A DNA stretch of 64,000 nt, taken from the NCBI GenBank assembly GCA_025331445.1, contig JAIWNE010000047.1:1-64000 (forward strand), written 5' to 3'. Below the pieces are notes generated by a model, which was not told where the DNA came from, made no database searches, and worked only from the letters and a program-made list of their open reading frames with translations. Origin of the DNA: Blakeslea trispora. Taxonomy: Eukaryota > Mucoromycota > Mucoromycetes > Mucorales > Choanephoraceae. The stretch's first letter is position 1. Each line of letters starts with the position of its first letter. The position numbers and the translations under genes were made by a program. Positions 35,861 through 46,529 of the stretch are shown in pieces.

Positions 35861-38800
35861 TTAATGTCTAGCTTTCTTATGATGTCGTTTTGTGGTTTGA
35901 GGTGTATCAAATACACTTTTCAACAAAGGCTCCGGATCAAGACCGAGAATAGATCCAGCGCATCGATAACCTTCTTTAGCTTCTTGAATAAACGCTGGAC
36001 GCCTGGTTTTTTGTTTTAGCGCTTCCATCAATTTAGATCTATCCACTTTGGGATCTCCCATCTCGCAAATTGTATTTCGCCCCACCCAACCATATCGATG
36101 CATTTCTGGTACCTTGAGAAATTCAACCAACACATCACCTGCATAACGTCGATTAGCAACTAATTTAGGACCAGCCTCTTCATCAGAATAGTTGAGGAAC
36201 TAATGAAAAAAAAAAAAAGAAATGAAATGAGATCAAAGCATGATATACATCTTTGTTTTCTTTACCTTAGCAGGATGAGAGGGATAACCTGTGACACGAG
36301 CCCATACAATTTCACCTCGATTGAAATTAGGCACAGGCATATCGTTTCGTTTAGGTTTTGGTGATTTTGTCTTTTTGTGTTCTGTAGGATGAAAGGTTGA
36401 ATCATTCTCTGGCTCACTTTGATCCTCTTCATGATGACCATCCTCATCCTCATCCTCATCCTCATCATCTTCTAAATAGACCCAACCAATAGGTGCAGGT
36501 TTCTTACGATTCTCCTTATGGTTTTCGGTAGGCCGATTCAGATGCGAAACACCGTTATAAGAAGCAAACAAGACTCGGGCTTCATGCGAAATCTTGGCTC
36601 GTTTAGTCAACTCTTCTAAGCTGGCTTCCAGTCCAGCGCTACGAGTCAGGCGAGGATGGGAAGTGGAAGGTGGATTTGAATGTTTACGCTTCTTGATCAC
36701 TTTTGCTTCCTTTTGGCGATAATCTGATGGAGCTGGTTTGATATCCAATTGATTCAAGATGTTTTCTTGTTCAATCTTGACTTCTTTTTCAGGTTGTTGA
36801 ACTGATTTTTCTGGTGAAGGAGTGACCACTTCCATTGGCTTTAAATTGCTTGTTTCATCTTCTTCAAAGGATTCTTCTTCTTCGTCGCTATCTAATTTTT
36901 CATAATCAAAGATAGCATCATCAATGGCTTGATGCCATATTCCATCTTCAAGTAATTGAAAACGGCGCATCTTTTCTTGCGCTAGAGGAAACAGTTTAAG
37001 TGATGCCATTTTGAGTTTGTTGGCTACTTTGTGATGTGTTGTGCCTAAAGGATTGTAACACATTGCGTTTTCCCAAATCAATTGAATGTCAGCTAGAAAA
37101 TCAGACAGACTTTGATATTTATGCAGATTCAATTTCTGCTCAATCATAGAAAAACACATGGGCTTTTGGATTATGGTATGATAGTTGGGCTCGTCTTTGG
37201 CACGTACTGGGTTAAAAAAGAGTCGTTTTCGGTCCTTTTCGATAAACTCTTCCAATAGAGGTCGGGCTACATGTTCGACTGGAAAGAGAATCATTTCTAA
37301 ATAAGCCTTTTGTTTGCGGGTTCTCTCTAGTTTTAAGCGCTCTCGTTTCTGCACTTGTTCCGAAAGCATTCGAATCTTCTCGAGGTCTGTACGGAGATAG
37401 CTAACAAACTAGATAGAGATGAACATGTAACTTAGACTTCGCAAACCCTTTCTTTCTTTTCGCTTTCTCTCTCTCTCTCTCTCTCTCTATTGTCATACCC
37501 TATTACCTGTCCCTTAACACCATGCATGTCTTTATCATGCTTAGAAACGGCAGTCCATGGCTTATTAAATGTTTCAAAGATCAGATGTGAAATCGAAAAA
37601 GAAACGATAAATAAAAAAAAAAAAGCTCACCTCAAGATGTAATCTCTTCAGTAAAGGTGCTCCTCGTCTTGATTCTCTTTTCAAAGACCAGTAATGAGCT
37701 ACTGCATTGACCAATTGAGGTAGCTTTCTGACACCCGAAAGATAAACGCAAGGAAGACGATCGATCTTTTGAAGAATAATGTCAGGAGCAATAGGTGCAC
37801 CTGTCGAGTAATGATGTTGATGGGCTCGTGCTATTTTGTGATCATTTGCATTCAAATGCTGTTTTCTGGGGTGATATCGAATTCACATAAACATCTTCAT
37901 CATCATCCTCCTCCTCCTCCTCCTCCTCCTCCTCCTCCTCCTCCTCCTCCTCCTCCTCCTCCTCCTCCTCCTCCTCCTCCTCCTCCTCCTCCTCCTCCTC
38001 TTCTTCTTCTTCTTCTTCTTCTTGTTGATACTCTTCATCCTCATCTATTTGCTGTATGGCTGAGACTGTCTTGAGTTTGGGTTGTGTGTGTTCCTTGGGT
38101 GTATGTTTTTGACAATAGGCTTTCAGGATAACACCATCCGATTCACATGTGTTGTTCATCTTCATGCACAGACCAGCCGCTTTAGCACAAGTTACATGAA
38201 AAGCAAGAAAACAATGTTTGTTATCGCATTGAATACAAGCTCCTTGTCTTATACGACAGATAGAGCAAGTTAGCTTCCAACGGCTTTTAGGTATATTCTC
38301 AATCATCTCAATGGGTTCCATATAGATAGGGTTGCCTACACCAACTTCTGGGATCCAGATAGCACAGAGTAGGTGACCCCATTGGTTTGTGTTGGTCTGT
38401 TTAAATGCACCTCCTTCATTTGGACAGAATAGACAAGAAACTGGGTTTTCTGGGGAAATCATACATTTTCTACAGAGCCATTGTCCTTCGGGTATATAAG
38501 GTATGCCATAGCATTCTTGATGAACAGCCACATTACAGCCATCACAAAACACAATCGCATTACTGTTCTCCACTTCTGTGTCATCACAGACAGCACAAGC
38601 AGAATCCTCGGGTAATACAATGTCTTCTGTCATTGGCTTGGGTGCATTTTTAATCTAAAAAGAAATCTGTCAAACACAAACCTTACATTAAATTATTTGA
38701 TTTTTTTTTTCTTACAAGATTAAGCCATTCTTTCTCTAGCTTATCCATGATACATTCAAACAAGAAAGGTGACACATCATCCAGAAACTCTTTTCGGCGC

Positions 38801-39351
38801 TCTTTGTTATACAGCTCTAACCAGCACTGGTCTTGTTCATCCATATCGTACTCTACTATATCATACAGCTCAATGTCGGAAGGTTCGTTGTAATGGATAT
38901 AATGATTTTCTGGTCTTTTGTACAGTTGGCTTCGTTTGAGAATATCTCGATAATGATTGGCTGCATCCTGAGGATTATCATGATGTTGTTGCATTTGATA
39001 GTATTGTGCCAACAATTGATCTTCTTGGTATTGTTGTTGCATCCGATGGATATCCCCTTCCTCCTCGTTCTCGCCTGATATTTGCTGCTTAGTGTAGTGT
39101 ACTTGTGGCAATTTAGCCAACTCAATGTCTCTGACAAGCGTATCATGATCGAGCATATCAATGCTTTTTTGCTGGTTTGTTCGACCAGTTTTAGAAGAAG
39201 ACGAAAGCTGTACAACAGCTATTGGCTTCTTTACATCTAGATCGCTTATTTCCCAATGAGTCGGTGTTGGTTCTCTATGCGCGTTCGAATGTTGTAGGGC
39301 AGCAAGTGTTGAACTTCTTTTCGGCCGACCTCTTCTTGTCTGCCTCGACAT
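35861..39351 (-). CDS. NTO1: PHD-bromodomain-PWWP scaffold protein, BRPF/Nto1 type
   Basis: Six exons on the minus strand: 39351-38716, 38654-38032, 37865-37631, 37560-37507, 37408-36266 and 36199-35861; 1009 residues. Such proteins are scaffolds of MYST acetyltransferase complexes (NuA3 in yeast, MOZ/HBO1-BRPF in animals) and read histone H3. Domains in order: an enhancer-of-polycomb-like N-terminus (IVEYDMDEQDQCWLELYN), PHD finger (CAVCDDTEVENSNAIVFCDGC) near 223-275, extended PHD to ~390, helices with ARAHQHHYSTGAP, a 54-base microexon (PWTAVSKHDKDMHG), bromodomain near 555-650 (ending ENAMCYNPLGTTHHK), and a C-terminal PWWP from ~876 (GEIVWARVTGYPSHPAK). The 166-base third... intron (38031-37866, the second) contains the GAG microsatellite; see findings. 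Without that splice the frame ends at once. Confidence 0.93.
37906..38022. repeat. Trinucleotide microsatellite (TCC)n then (TTC)n
   Basis: About 32 uninterrupted TCC units followed by TTC units on the plus strand, i.e. GAA then GAG on the coding minus strand. It lies inside the proposed intron of the BRPF/Nto1 gene and would read as polyglutamate if retained. Confidence 0.95.
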
Positions 39352-40535
39352 GCTAATAACGATGAGATCAAGAGTTTATATGCTTAAAAAGAAAATAGAT
39401 TTATTTATTTATATTTATACAAAAATAACGAGAAAGACACACATACACACACACACATTTACTTTGTCGCATTTTGAAATTTCACATTCTTTTTTTTTTT
39501 ATAAGTGGAGAGCTTGATTAATAAAAAAAAAAAAAAAAAAGGGTCAATTCAGGTACTTGGTTATCTCTCATTCAATATGTCAAGCAGTTGAATTCTATGG
39601 AGGTTGATTGATGCTTCGAGATAATCAGATGAACAGAACAAATGCTTTTAACTTGACTTGAAGGCCATACAGGCTATGGCTGAACAGGGATAGTCATTGT
39701 GGCTCTTGAGAGTAAAATTAATGCAGAATTCATCTCTCCTTGAGAAAGCGCAAGAGATTTCCTGCCAAAATGAAGTCTAACATGATGATATTTGAGATAT
39801 AAAAATCAGCTGTAAGATGAAGCTGAAAGTTGACTATGCGACAGAAAAAAAAAAGAGCCATTCTTGCATGAAACACTCTTTAGAGGTTTGTAACACCTGC
39901 TATTCAAGCAAAAATCAATTCAGTGCCAGCTCAATATACAATAGCACATTTTAAAGCGTGTTCAAGCGCTGAAATAACACTCTTAAATCGAGTATGATTT
40001 CAGCGCTTAAAGTAGACACAAGTCAAAATACGACAATTCTTATATCAAACAACCACTAAATCAAGCAACTTATTGGATCTTGTAACTATACTAATGATGA
40101 GATATTTATTCTTTGTTAATAAGGTAAAGGAGAGGATGTGTGAGCAAAGTGATAGTGAAAAGAGGAACGCCATTTGCCTTTTTTGGAACATGATGTCATG
40201 TTGATAGAAAGAAGGTAAACAAAGAAAAGAAATGTGTTGACTTGAGTCTACACTTGTTGTTTTTGTATTTTGCAACGTGTATGCAAATAGCAGCAAAAAA
40301 GGCGGTTTGAATGATACCAGACACGTCTATAGAAAACATGTATAAAGAAAGAAAAAAAAATGAAGATAATCTATTAGGCCCTTTTTTTTTTCTTCAGTCG
40401 ACCGAAAGAAAATTGGATCATTTTTGTGATTGGTGTTCCTCTAAACCAATCTAATTTCAGTTTTGCCTGGCTGTAATAATTAATAAAAATAAGTTTTTCC
40501 CCCCCTTTTTCCCTCTTCTTCTTCTTCTTCTTTAT
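39352..40535. other. Intergenic region
   Basis: About 1.2 kb, A/T-rich, with an A run near 39522-39540 and a perfect 12-bp inverted repeat (annotated separately). No coding region was seen. Confidence 0.5.
39964..40008. repeat. Perfect 12-bp inverted repeat
   Basis: AAGCGCTGAAAT at 39964-39975 and ATTTCAGCGCTT at 39997-40008, with a 21-base loop. It is more GC-rich than its surroundings. Role unknown; it could be a hairpin transcript, a regulator site pair or a transposon remnant. Confidence 0.7.
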
Positions 40536-40539
40536 ACTA

Positions 40540-41000
40540 CAGCTGTTAGGTGGGAGCATGTATCTGGGCACGACTAATGAAGACATCTTTACTCAGGGGC
40601 CACCCACGGTGAGGCAATCGCATTGTAGCTATGGTTCATGGGCATGCTGGACTCTTCCCTCTGAAGAGTTGCTGTTAGTCACACGGCTGCCGAAGAGGTG
40701 CAGTATGCCTTACTCTTTGGAGATGGGCTGTTCTATATCCCTTGGGGTCTTTCATATAACCGGGGAGGGTGTTAGATTGACCTTACTGGGGACCTTGCTG
40801 TCTAGGTGTTGGAATGACTTGTGTGTCATTGTGCTTTCACAATTTTTTGAAAACTGGTGCTTGCACCTAAACTTTACAAGAGACTTGTTCTCACCCGATT
40901 TTTGGAGTCAGGCGAACTTCCACCTTCTCGTGGTTGACTCTGTTAATCAAAGTAAATTCGCGTTTACTTTGAGAACTGAGAGAAGTTCATTGTTAAAGAA
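40540..41000 (+). ncRNA. Candidate structured non-coding RNA, unidentified
   Basis: A sharply bounded, GC-richer block in A/T-rich surroundings, 10 bases after a TATA-like TTTATACTAC (40531-40540). Several strong hairpins occur on this strand: ACTCTTC/GAAGAGT (40651-40657 with 40663-40669) enclosed by GGCAT/ATGCC (40641-40645 with 40705-40709) plus CTG/CAG; GAGTCA/TGACTC (40905-40910 with 40935-40940) enclosing CCAC/GTGG; and a perfect 9-bp stem CAAAGTAAA/TTTACTTTG (40948-40956 with 40963-40971, loop TTCGCG). An open frame (40558-41004) exists but its translation lacks protein character. Signature sequences of U1-U6, U3, RNase P core and a TTAGGG telomerase template were not found. The size would suit a signal-recognition-particle or RNase P/MRP RNA, but identity is unknown. 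Ends are approximate. A T6 run at 40845 could end a shorter Pol III transcript. Confidence 0.5.
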
Positions 41001-41004
41001 ATAA

Positions 41005-41696
41005 AGAAATGAAAATACTACTGCTTAAAACTTGATCTCTTTTCATTCTTGTTTTGTTTTTTTGGCTTAAGCGTATCTAAAGCAATGAGAGAGAAACGCG
41101 TTTTTCTTAGACAACAGCTGTAAAATAGTCTTTCGCATAATCACGTTCAGAGTCTTGAGTAATATCTAACTTGACTATTTGTCTTTCCTATCCATCATTG
41201 TAGGATAGAGTGTTTTCAGTCCTTGCATCAATATTGATAGATGAATTTATCTCAGTCTTCCTTTTTTTGTTTATTTGAATATTGTCCTTCTACCCTGTTT
41301 TATTGTATTTTTTTTTTTGCATATCATGTCTATATCTACAAGCAAGTGCAAATGGAACTGCTTTCTCTCTCTGTAATCTTAACCTCAAAATATATCTTGA
41401 ATCTAACAGTGTACTGCCTGAGTCACACACTTCTTTATATTTGTCTATAAACATAAATTGCCTAAGCAACTATTCGATTTAGGGGAGCATTCCAAAAATG
41501 TTGTTCTAAACAATCCATATTACTTTCTTTGCATTCGGATAAAGATTGTTCAGGACCTAATTTGATTGGATAAATAAAAAGACAGCCAAAGTGACTCATT
41601 GTTGAAGTATTAGTATGAATGTCCAATGTCTTTTTTTTTTATTCTCTCTTTTATCTTTCTACCTTCTAAATCTTCCTTTTATAAAAGAAAAAAGAA
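41005..41696. other. Intergenic region, chorismate mutase promoter
   Basis: About 690 bases, T-rich, with no supported feature. Confidence 0.5.
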
Positions 41697-42714
41697 ATGG
41701 CTCCAGAAAGTCCTTATACTCTTGATAAGTTACGCAGTACTTTAATTCGTTTAGAAGATACCATTATTTTCGGTATGTTGTCATATTGTATTGCATATAG
41801 TCTCTCTCTCTCTCTTTAACCTACAAAATTATCAGCTTTGATTGAAAGGGCGCAATTTGGCTTAAATCCTTGTATTTACGAAAAGGGTGCATTAGAATTC
41901 AAGGGTGCAACTGGTGATCGTAGCTTTTTAGAATACTTTTTGTGGGAGACTGAAAAAGTGCATGGTAAAGTCAAGGTGTGTGTAATTTGTTGATATCTTA
42001 TCTTTTTTTTTTTGATCTGGTGTAGCCAAAGTGCGTAGATATACTAGGTAAGAGGAAAGAACACAATATATCACATGACTTACACAACTGTTATTTCAAA
42101 GTCCTGATGAATATGCTTTCACATCACCATTACCTGAACCTATCCTTCCTCGACTTGAATTTGATGCATTTCTAGAGCCTAATGATATCAACATTAATAA
42201 CAAGATTATGGAAGTATACTTGAATGACATTGTGCCTGTCATTTGCAAGCACACAGACGATAAAAACTATGGCAGTTCAGTCACTAAGGATATTGAAGCA
42301 CTTCAAGCATTAAGCAAACGTATTCATTTCGGTAATACCAGAGAAAAAATTTTTTTTTCTGCTTCCAACTAAACTCATCATATCAATTTAGGCAAATTTA
42401 TTGCAGAATCCAAGTTTAGATCAAGTCCTGAAGAATATATTCGTTTAGCCTTGGTTGAAGATAGAGACAAGATTGATGACTTATTGACAAACAAAGCTGT
42501 AGAAGCTCAAGTGTTGGAAAGACTTCGTAGAAAGGCACTTGTCTATGGCCAAACATTGGATGAAGAACAAGAGGGCACAAGCAAACACTTGCGCATTCCT
42601 GTAGAAGCTGTTGTGGATCTCTACAAGCGATGGGTTATTCCCTTAACTAAAGTGGTTGAAGTAGACTATTTGATTAATCGAGGAAAAGAGGCTGCCAAGC
42701 AACAACAACAATAA
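41697..42714 (+). CDS. ARO7: Chorismate mutase
   Basis: Five exons: 41697-41772, 41836-41964, 42026-42047, 42102-42331 and 42392-42714; 259 residues, close to yeast Aro7. It converts chorismate to prephenate, the branch to Phe and Tyr. The start LDKLRSTLIRLEDTIIFALIERAQFG matches the family N-terminus, where the catalytic arginine of helix 1 lies (split here for length: LIRLEDTII). Exon 3 is a 22-base microexon; joining CATG|GTAAAG to it restores VHAKVRRYTSPDE, the conserved substrate-site segment. The C-terminal half has KRIHFGKFIAESKF and YKRWVIPLTKVVEVDYL. The protein ends in polyglutamine. Regulation by Tyr/Trp is known for yeast but not visible here. Confidence 0.95.
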
Positions 42715-43712
42715 ACACTTGTTTTTCTACTGTTAAAATTACCATTGACCTTAAAAAACACTTGTTTCTTTAATACATAGCAGTAACTGAATGATAAACA
42801 GATCTTATTTCCAAAGACATTTTCTTTTTTTTTATAAAATGAATTTGTGTGACAACTTCTTAACATTAAAAGAATGGTAACAGAGTGGTGGGTTTTTATC
42901 AAAAGAAAGACAATAGAAAACACTGACTTTTTTTTGTATATAATCTTTTACTTTATGAGCAGAGAAGTAAGATGAATAGATACTCAGAGAGACACACATA
43001 GAAACCTAGCAAACTGTTGTCCTTTTTCTTTTATTGACAAAAGGAACCAGGTTACACAGAATGGATGATCCCTTTAGGTTTTGTTAGTTTATTTGGACAT
43101 AAATTTGACGTTTCTGCCACCCTATGAAATTAGGAGCAGGGATTTCAGCTGTTTTCAACACTTGTTGATAGCTGAGACGAATGAGTCTATATCAACGTTT
43201 GTAAATATCTTTTGTTTTTCTTCTCTATCAGAAAGGCTTATGTCAACTGAAAAATAAGGGTCACGCAAATGAGTTTGTTTGTTAAAAGAGATCGAGCAAT
43301 ACCAAAAAAAAAGGACGTGCTTAGCCAATTAGGGCTCAAATTAACGAGTGACTATGTAATGTGCCTAGGTTCTTAAAAAAAAAAGAAACTGAATGCATGT
43401 ATTCTGACTCTTTATCTACTCGAGATTACAAGTGAGATTAGCCAGTGATACATAGAGAAAGCAACTGAATAAAGAGATAATGTGGAGCATTTTATTATTA
43501 GCAGTGCACTTCTTTTTTTTCTCTCACTTTCTCTCTTCAATACAACACTATTGTTTGTTTCGTTTTTCTTTTTTCTTAACAAACAATATCCTGAAAAAAA
43601 AAAATAGGCTTCCTTAGATGACAACTTATTTTCATTCTTTTTCTTTACAAGCGAAAGGTACCTCGCTATTTTTTTTTAAAATATATTTTTCGTTTCTTCT
43701 CTCAACTAAATT
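42715..43712. other. Intergenic region
   Basis: About 1 kb, A/T-rich with poly-A and poly-T tracts. No supported gene or repeat. Confidence 0.5.
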
Positions 43713-44863
43713 ATGTCAATTCATGATCAACTTGTTCAAGAATCACCCAACAACACATTCATCAATGCACCTCAATTGCCTAGAAACAATCCATTTGCCA
43801 ATCGACCTATACCACGCACATCTCGATTACGCCCACCACAAGCCATTGTCTATCGAGACCCAGATGGGAACATAATAGGAGAACGACCGAGTAATATCAG
43901 TTCGGCCATATCTATCACAAGAGCCAATTATCTCGATCCAATGTCAGAATCTGCTTTAGATCCAGGCATCTATCATACAACTGATATACCATGTATGCAG
44001 GATGAAAGGGTAGTCAACCTCTCTCTTTTGTGTCATCAACAATTAGAACGTATTCCAAACAGTTGTAATTTTGTACCACTTGGGTTTGAAGTGGTTTTCC
44101 AGGATGGAGGACAATACAGGTTAAGAAGAAACCGATAGTGTTCATTTACTTTGTTCTTATATATATTTTTTTTACTTAATTTAGTTATAACTATACTATA
44201 CAGAATGCACTTCGAAATGATCAAACTGTATATTGGTAAGGCATCATCCTATCATTGAGATCCCCTTTTTCCTAAAGTTCAATTTTAGTTCTTCAAGATG
44301 TGGTATAGTGAATATTCTACTAAGGTATGCAGGCTCAAAACCAAATAAAATTCGACGTGGTCAATGTTGCTATTTATCACATATTATCATCAAACCACCA
44401 CTTTACGGGTAATAGAGACTGTTATTTCGATATCTATTTCTTCTAAACATAAATGGCTGCATTTTCTTTTTCTTCTCTAGTGCGTCTTATAAGCATGGCA
44501 TGATCTTTATTTCAAATCAACCTATTGATGTTGAAGGTATTTGTAAAGAAAGAGGCACTTTAGATTTCTCGAGATAATTAACAAGCCAATTTAGTGACTC
44601 GACCTTATGATCATTACGATCAAAGACAATATCAACAATATGTGGATCAAAAGCTTCGTTCTGATCCATCTGATCCAATAGCTTGGTTCAATACGCCTGC
44701 TTCACTCTCTCAGCAAGTCAATTTGATAGACCTGAATGGCAAGTCAGCTAAATATGTACTCATCAAACTTATTGGTACTGAATCAGAAAGTATAAACTTG
44801 GAGTACATTGGATTTGTAGGTTATGTGGGCAGTCGGTGTTTTGCCAATGCTAATCTTTGTTGA
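43713..44863 (+). CDS. Uncharacterised protein, C-terminal beta-rich domain
   Basis: Five exons, 43713-44119, 44185-44235, 44289-44408, 44481-44536 and 44595-44863, give 300 residues; all phases agree. The N-terminus is Pro/Arg/Asn-rich (NNPFANRPIPRTSRLRPP). The rest alternates strands: CNFVPLGFEVVFQDGG, SYNYTIQNALRNDQTVY, KHGMIFISNQPIDVE and a final SAKYVLIKLIGTESES, LEYIGFVGYVG. The last part resembles a galactose-binding (DOC/discoidin-like) fold where strands carry (R/K)YV-x-IKL and YIG motifs; this is inference. No signal peptide. Its stop is only 10 bases from the stop of the convergent gene on the other strand. Confidence 0.78.
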
Positions 44864-44873
44864 TTTATATAAA

Positions 44874-45945
44874 TTAAAAACTCTTCTTTTTCCTTTGTTT
44901 ACATTGCTTTTTTAATCTTCTAGCTAATTCTTTGCCTTTGGCAATCTGCATGTCATCACAACTATTCAAAAGTGCATTGACTAATCCTTTAGCAATATTA
45001 TCACTAAAAAAAAAGAGAGAGAAATGATTTCAGTGAGTCAACTTGTGCTTCTCTCTTTTTTTTTTCTTTACTTGAGTAATGTGTCTTCCAAATCTTCTTC
45101 TTGTGCTCGTAAATCAACATTTTCAAAATCAGGATCGTTTGGTACAAGGTTAAAGTGTCTCAATTCAAATCCGCCTATAAGATCATTGTCTGTTGGATCT
45201 CTAAATGCTAATGTACCATAGTTGTCTTGAGAATAATCCATTTCTTCCTCATAGTCATCATCGTCATCATCAGCTAAGTCAGGACCTAATAGATCGCTTA
45301 AATAGTTTGCATAAGTGGGTTCGCCTGTCACTGTCTCTTCCTCTTCCTCATCATCTTCTTCTACTTCTTCTTGTTGTTGTCGATCTTCTTCTTCCTCAAG
45401 GACTTGTTCGATAGCACCCACAAGGTCAACACAGCTAACAAAAACATGTCAATGAATCTATTTGAGAAAATAATGAAAGAAGGCTGATTGCTCTTACTTT
45501 GATCCTTCTACAAAGAGTTTTGCTTGATCTTCACGAACAAAAATATGCGATAGTTTTTGAGATTCAACCTAGTTTTGTTGTTGTTGTCAGTACTCTACTG
45601 TTGCGCGTCAACTATCTACAGCTTACTCTATTTTTTGCAAGTGTACACAATACAAAACTAGTTCCATTGGCAAGTACTTTTAATACTGTCTTTCCTTCCT
45701 TGGAATTATCTGGTAAACATGCCTTTTTTTTTATACAAGAAATATAGAGTAAGTGTTTGCTAGAACTGTTTTTCAAATTTATAGTTTTTCTTACTTGATT
45801 TATCTGAAGTATGCCAGTAACACGAATAGGAAGAGTGTCTCCAGGCTTTAAGCGAGTACCTTATAACCAACAAAAGCTTGTATCATTTGAACAAGATATT
45901 GAAAAGACATTCTGTGTTATATTTACCCCAAAACGAACTAGGCAT
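44874..45945 (-). CDS. Stand-alone nucleoplasmin-like histone-chaperone protein
   Basis: Six exons on the minus strand: 45945-45927, 45859-45795, 45722-45627, 45568-45498, 45434-45072 and 45003-44874; 247 residues. The N-terminal ~100 residues follow the nucleoplasmin-like fold: MPSSFWG at the start, LPIRVTGILQI, KTVLKVLANGTSFVLCTL, QKLSHIFVREDQAKLFVEG and VDLVGAIE. A long acidic region follows (LEEEEDRQQ, VEEDDEEEEE, DDDDDDYEEE), then a short Lys-rich helix at the end. Fungal and insect relatives usually carry this domain in front of an FKBP proline isomerase; here no FKBP domain is present, so it resembles free nucleoplasmins. Such proteins bind core histones in the nucleus. The first exon is only 19 coding bases. 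Confidence 0.85.
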
Positions 45946-46529
45946 TGTTCAACGAAATAAGACAAAGAAAAGAAAAGGGAAAAGCTGTCTTTATTTTTTT
46001 TATTTTGAAAAAAAAAAAAAAAAACTTGCGGCTCTGAGCTTGAATTTGAAAACATCAAAGTTTCAATTGTATGGAAACACTGCGTTTATTCAAACTGTTC
46101 AACTGTAATCAGCTCCTTGAAAACTCTATTTCTTTTCGGAAGCAAACAAGCTGTTGATGGGAGGAGTTGGTTGCTTGAACAGGCAATGGTTTTATATACC
46201 CTTTTTCAAAACAAAGGATTTCTCAAGGCTCATATTAACACCGAGATATAGCAACCATTTCCACTTTAAATAGAACGAAAGACTCTGTTCTCTTTGCTCT
46301 TCTCTATATATCTCTCCCACTCACTCACTCATAATCATAGCTACACATAAAGACGTAAAAGGTGGGTTTGTATCGAATTTGGAGACACAAAAATATGTAT
46401 ACAGTCACATCGAGAATGAATATGCCCGACAAACGGGACTTGACTTGAATGCCCTTGACATTTTTTTTTATTCTGTCATTTTCTTTTTCTTTCTTTTCTT
46501 TTCTTTTTGTTTTCCTTTACGCTTTTGAT
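45946..46529. other. Divergent promoter region between the nucleoplasmin-like and Mdj1 genes
   Basis: 584 bases, with T-rich stretches before the Mdj1 ATG. No clear heat-shock element array was recognised. Confidence 0.5.

Noticed and set aside
37842..38031. Polyglutamate stretch as the true C-terminus of the PHD protein
   Set aside because: It would cut off the bromodomain and PWWP parts that lie directly downstream in the right order, while a good splice restores the full BRPF layout.
40558..41004. 148-codon open frame
   Set aside because: The translation is rich in Cys, Leu, Ser and Trp without domain or conserved feel, and the DNA is full of hairpins. It was treated as a non-coding RNA candidate.
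45946..46529. Heat-shock elements for the chaperone gene
   Set aside because: Only scattered GAA/TTC triplets were seen, not the regular alternating 5-base array.
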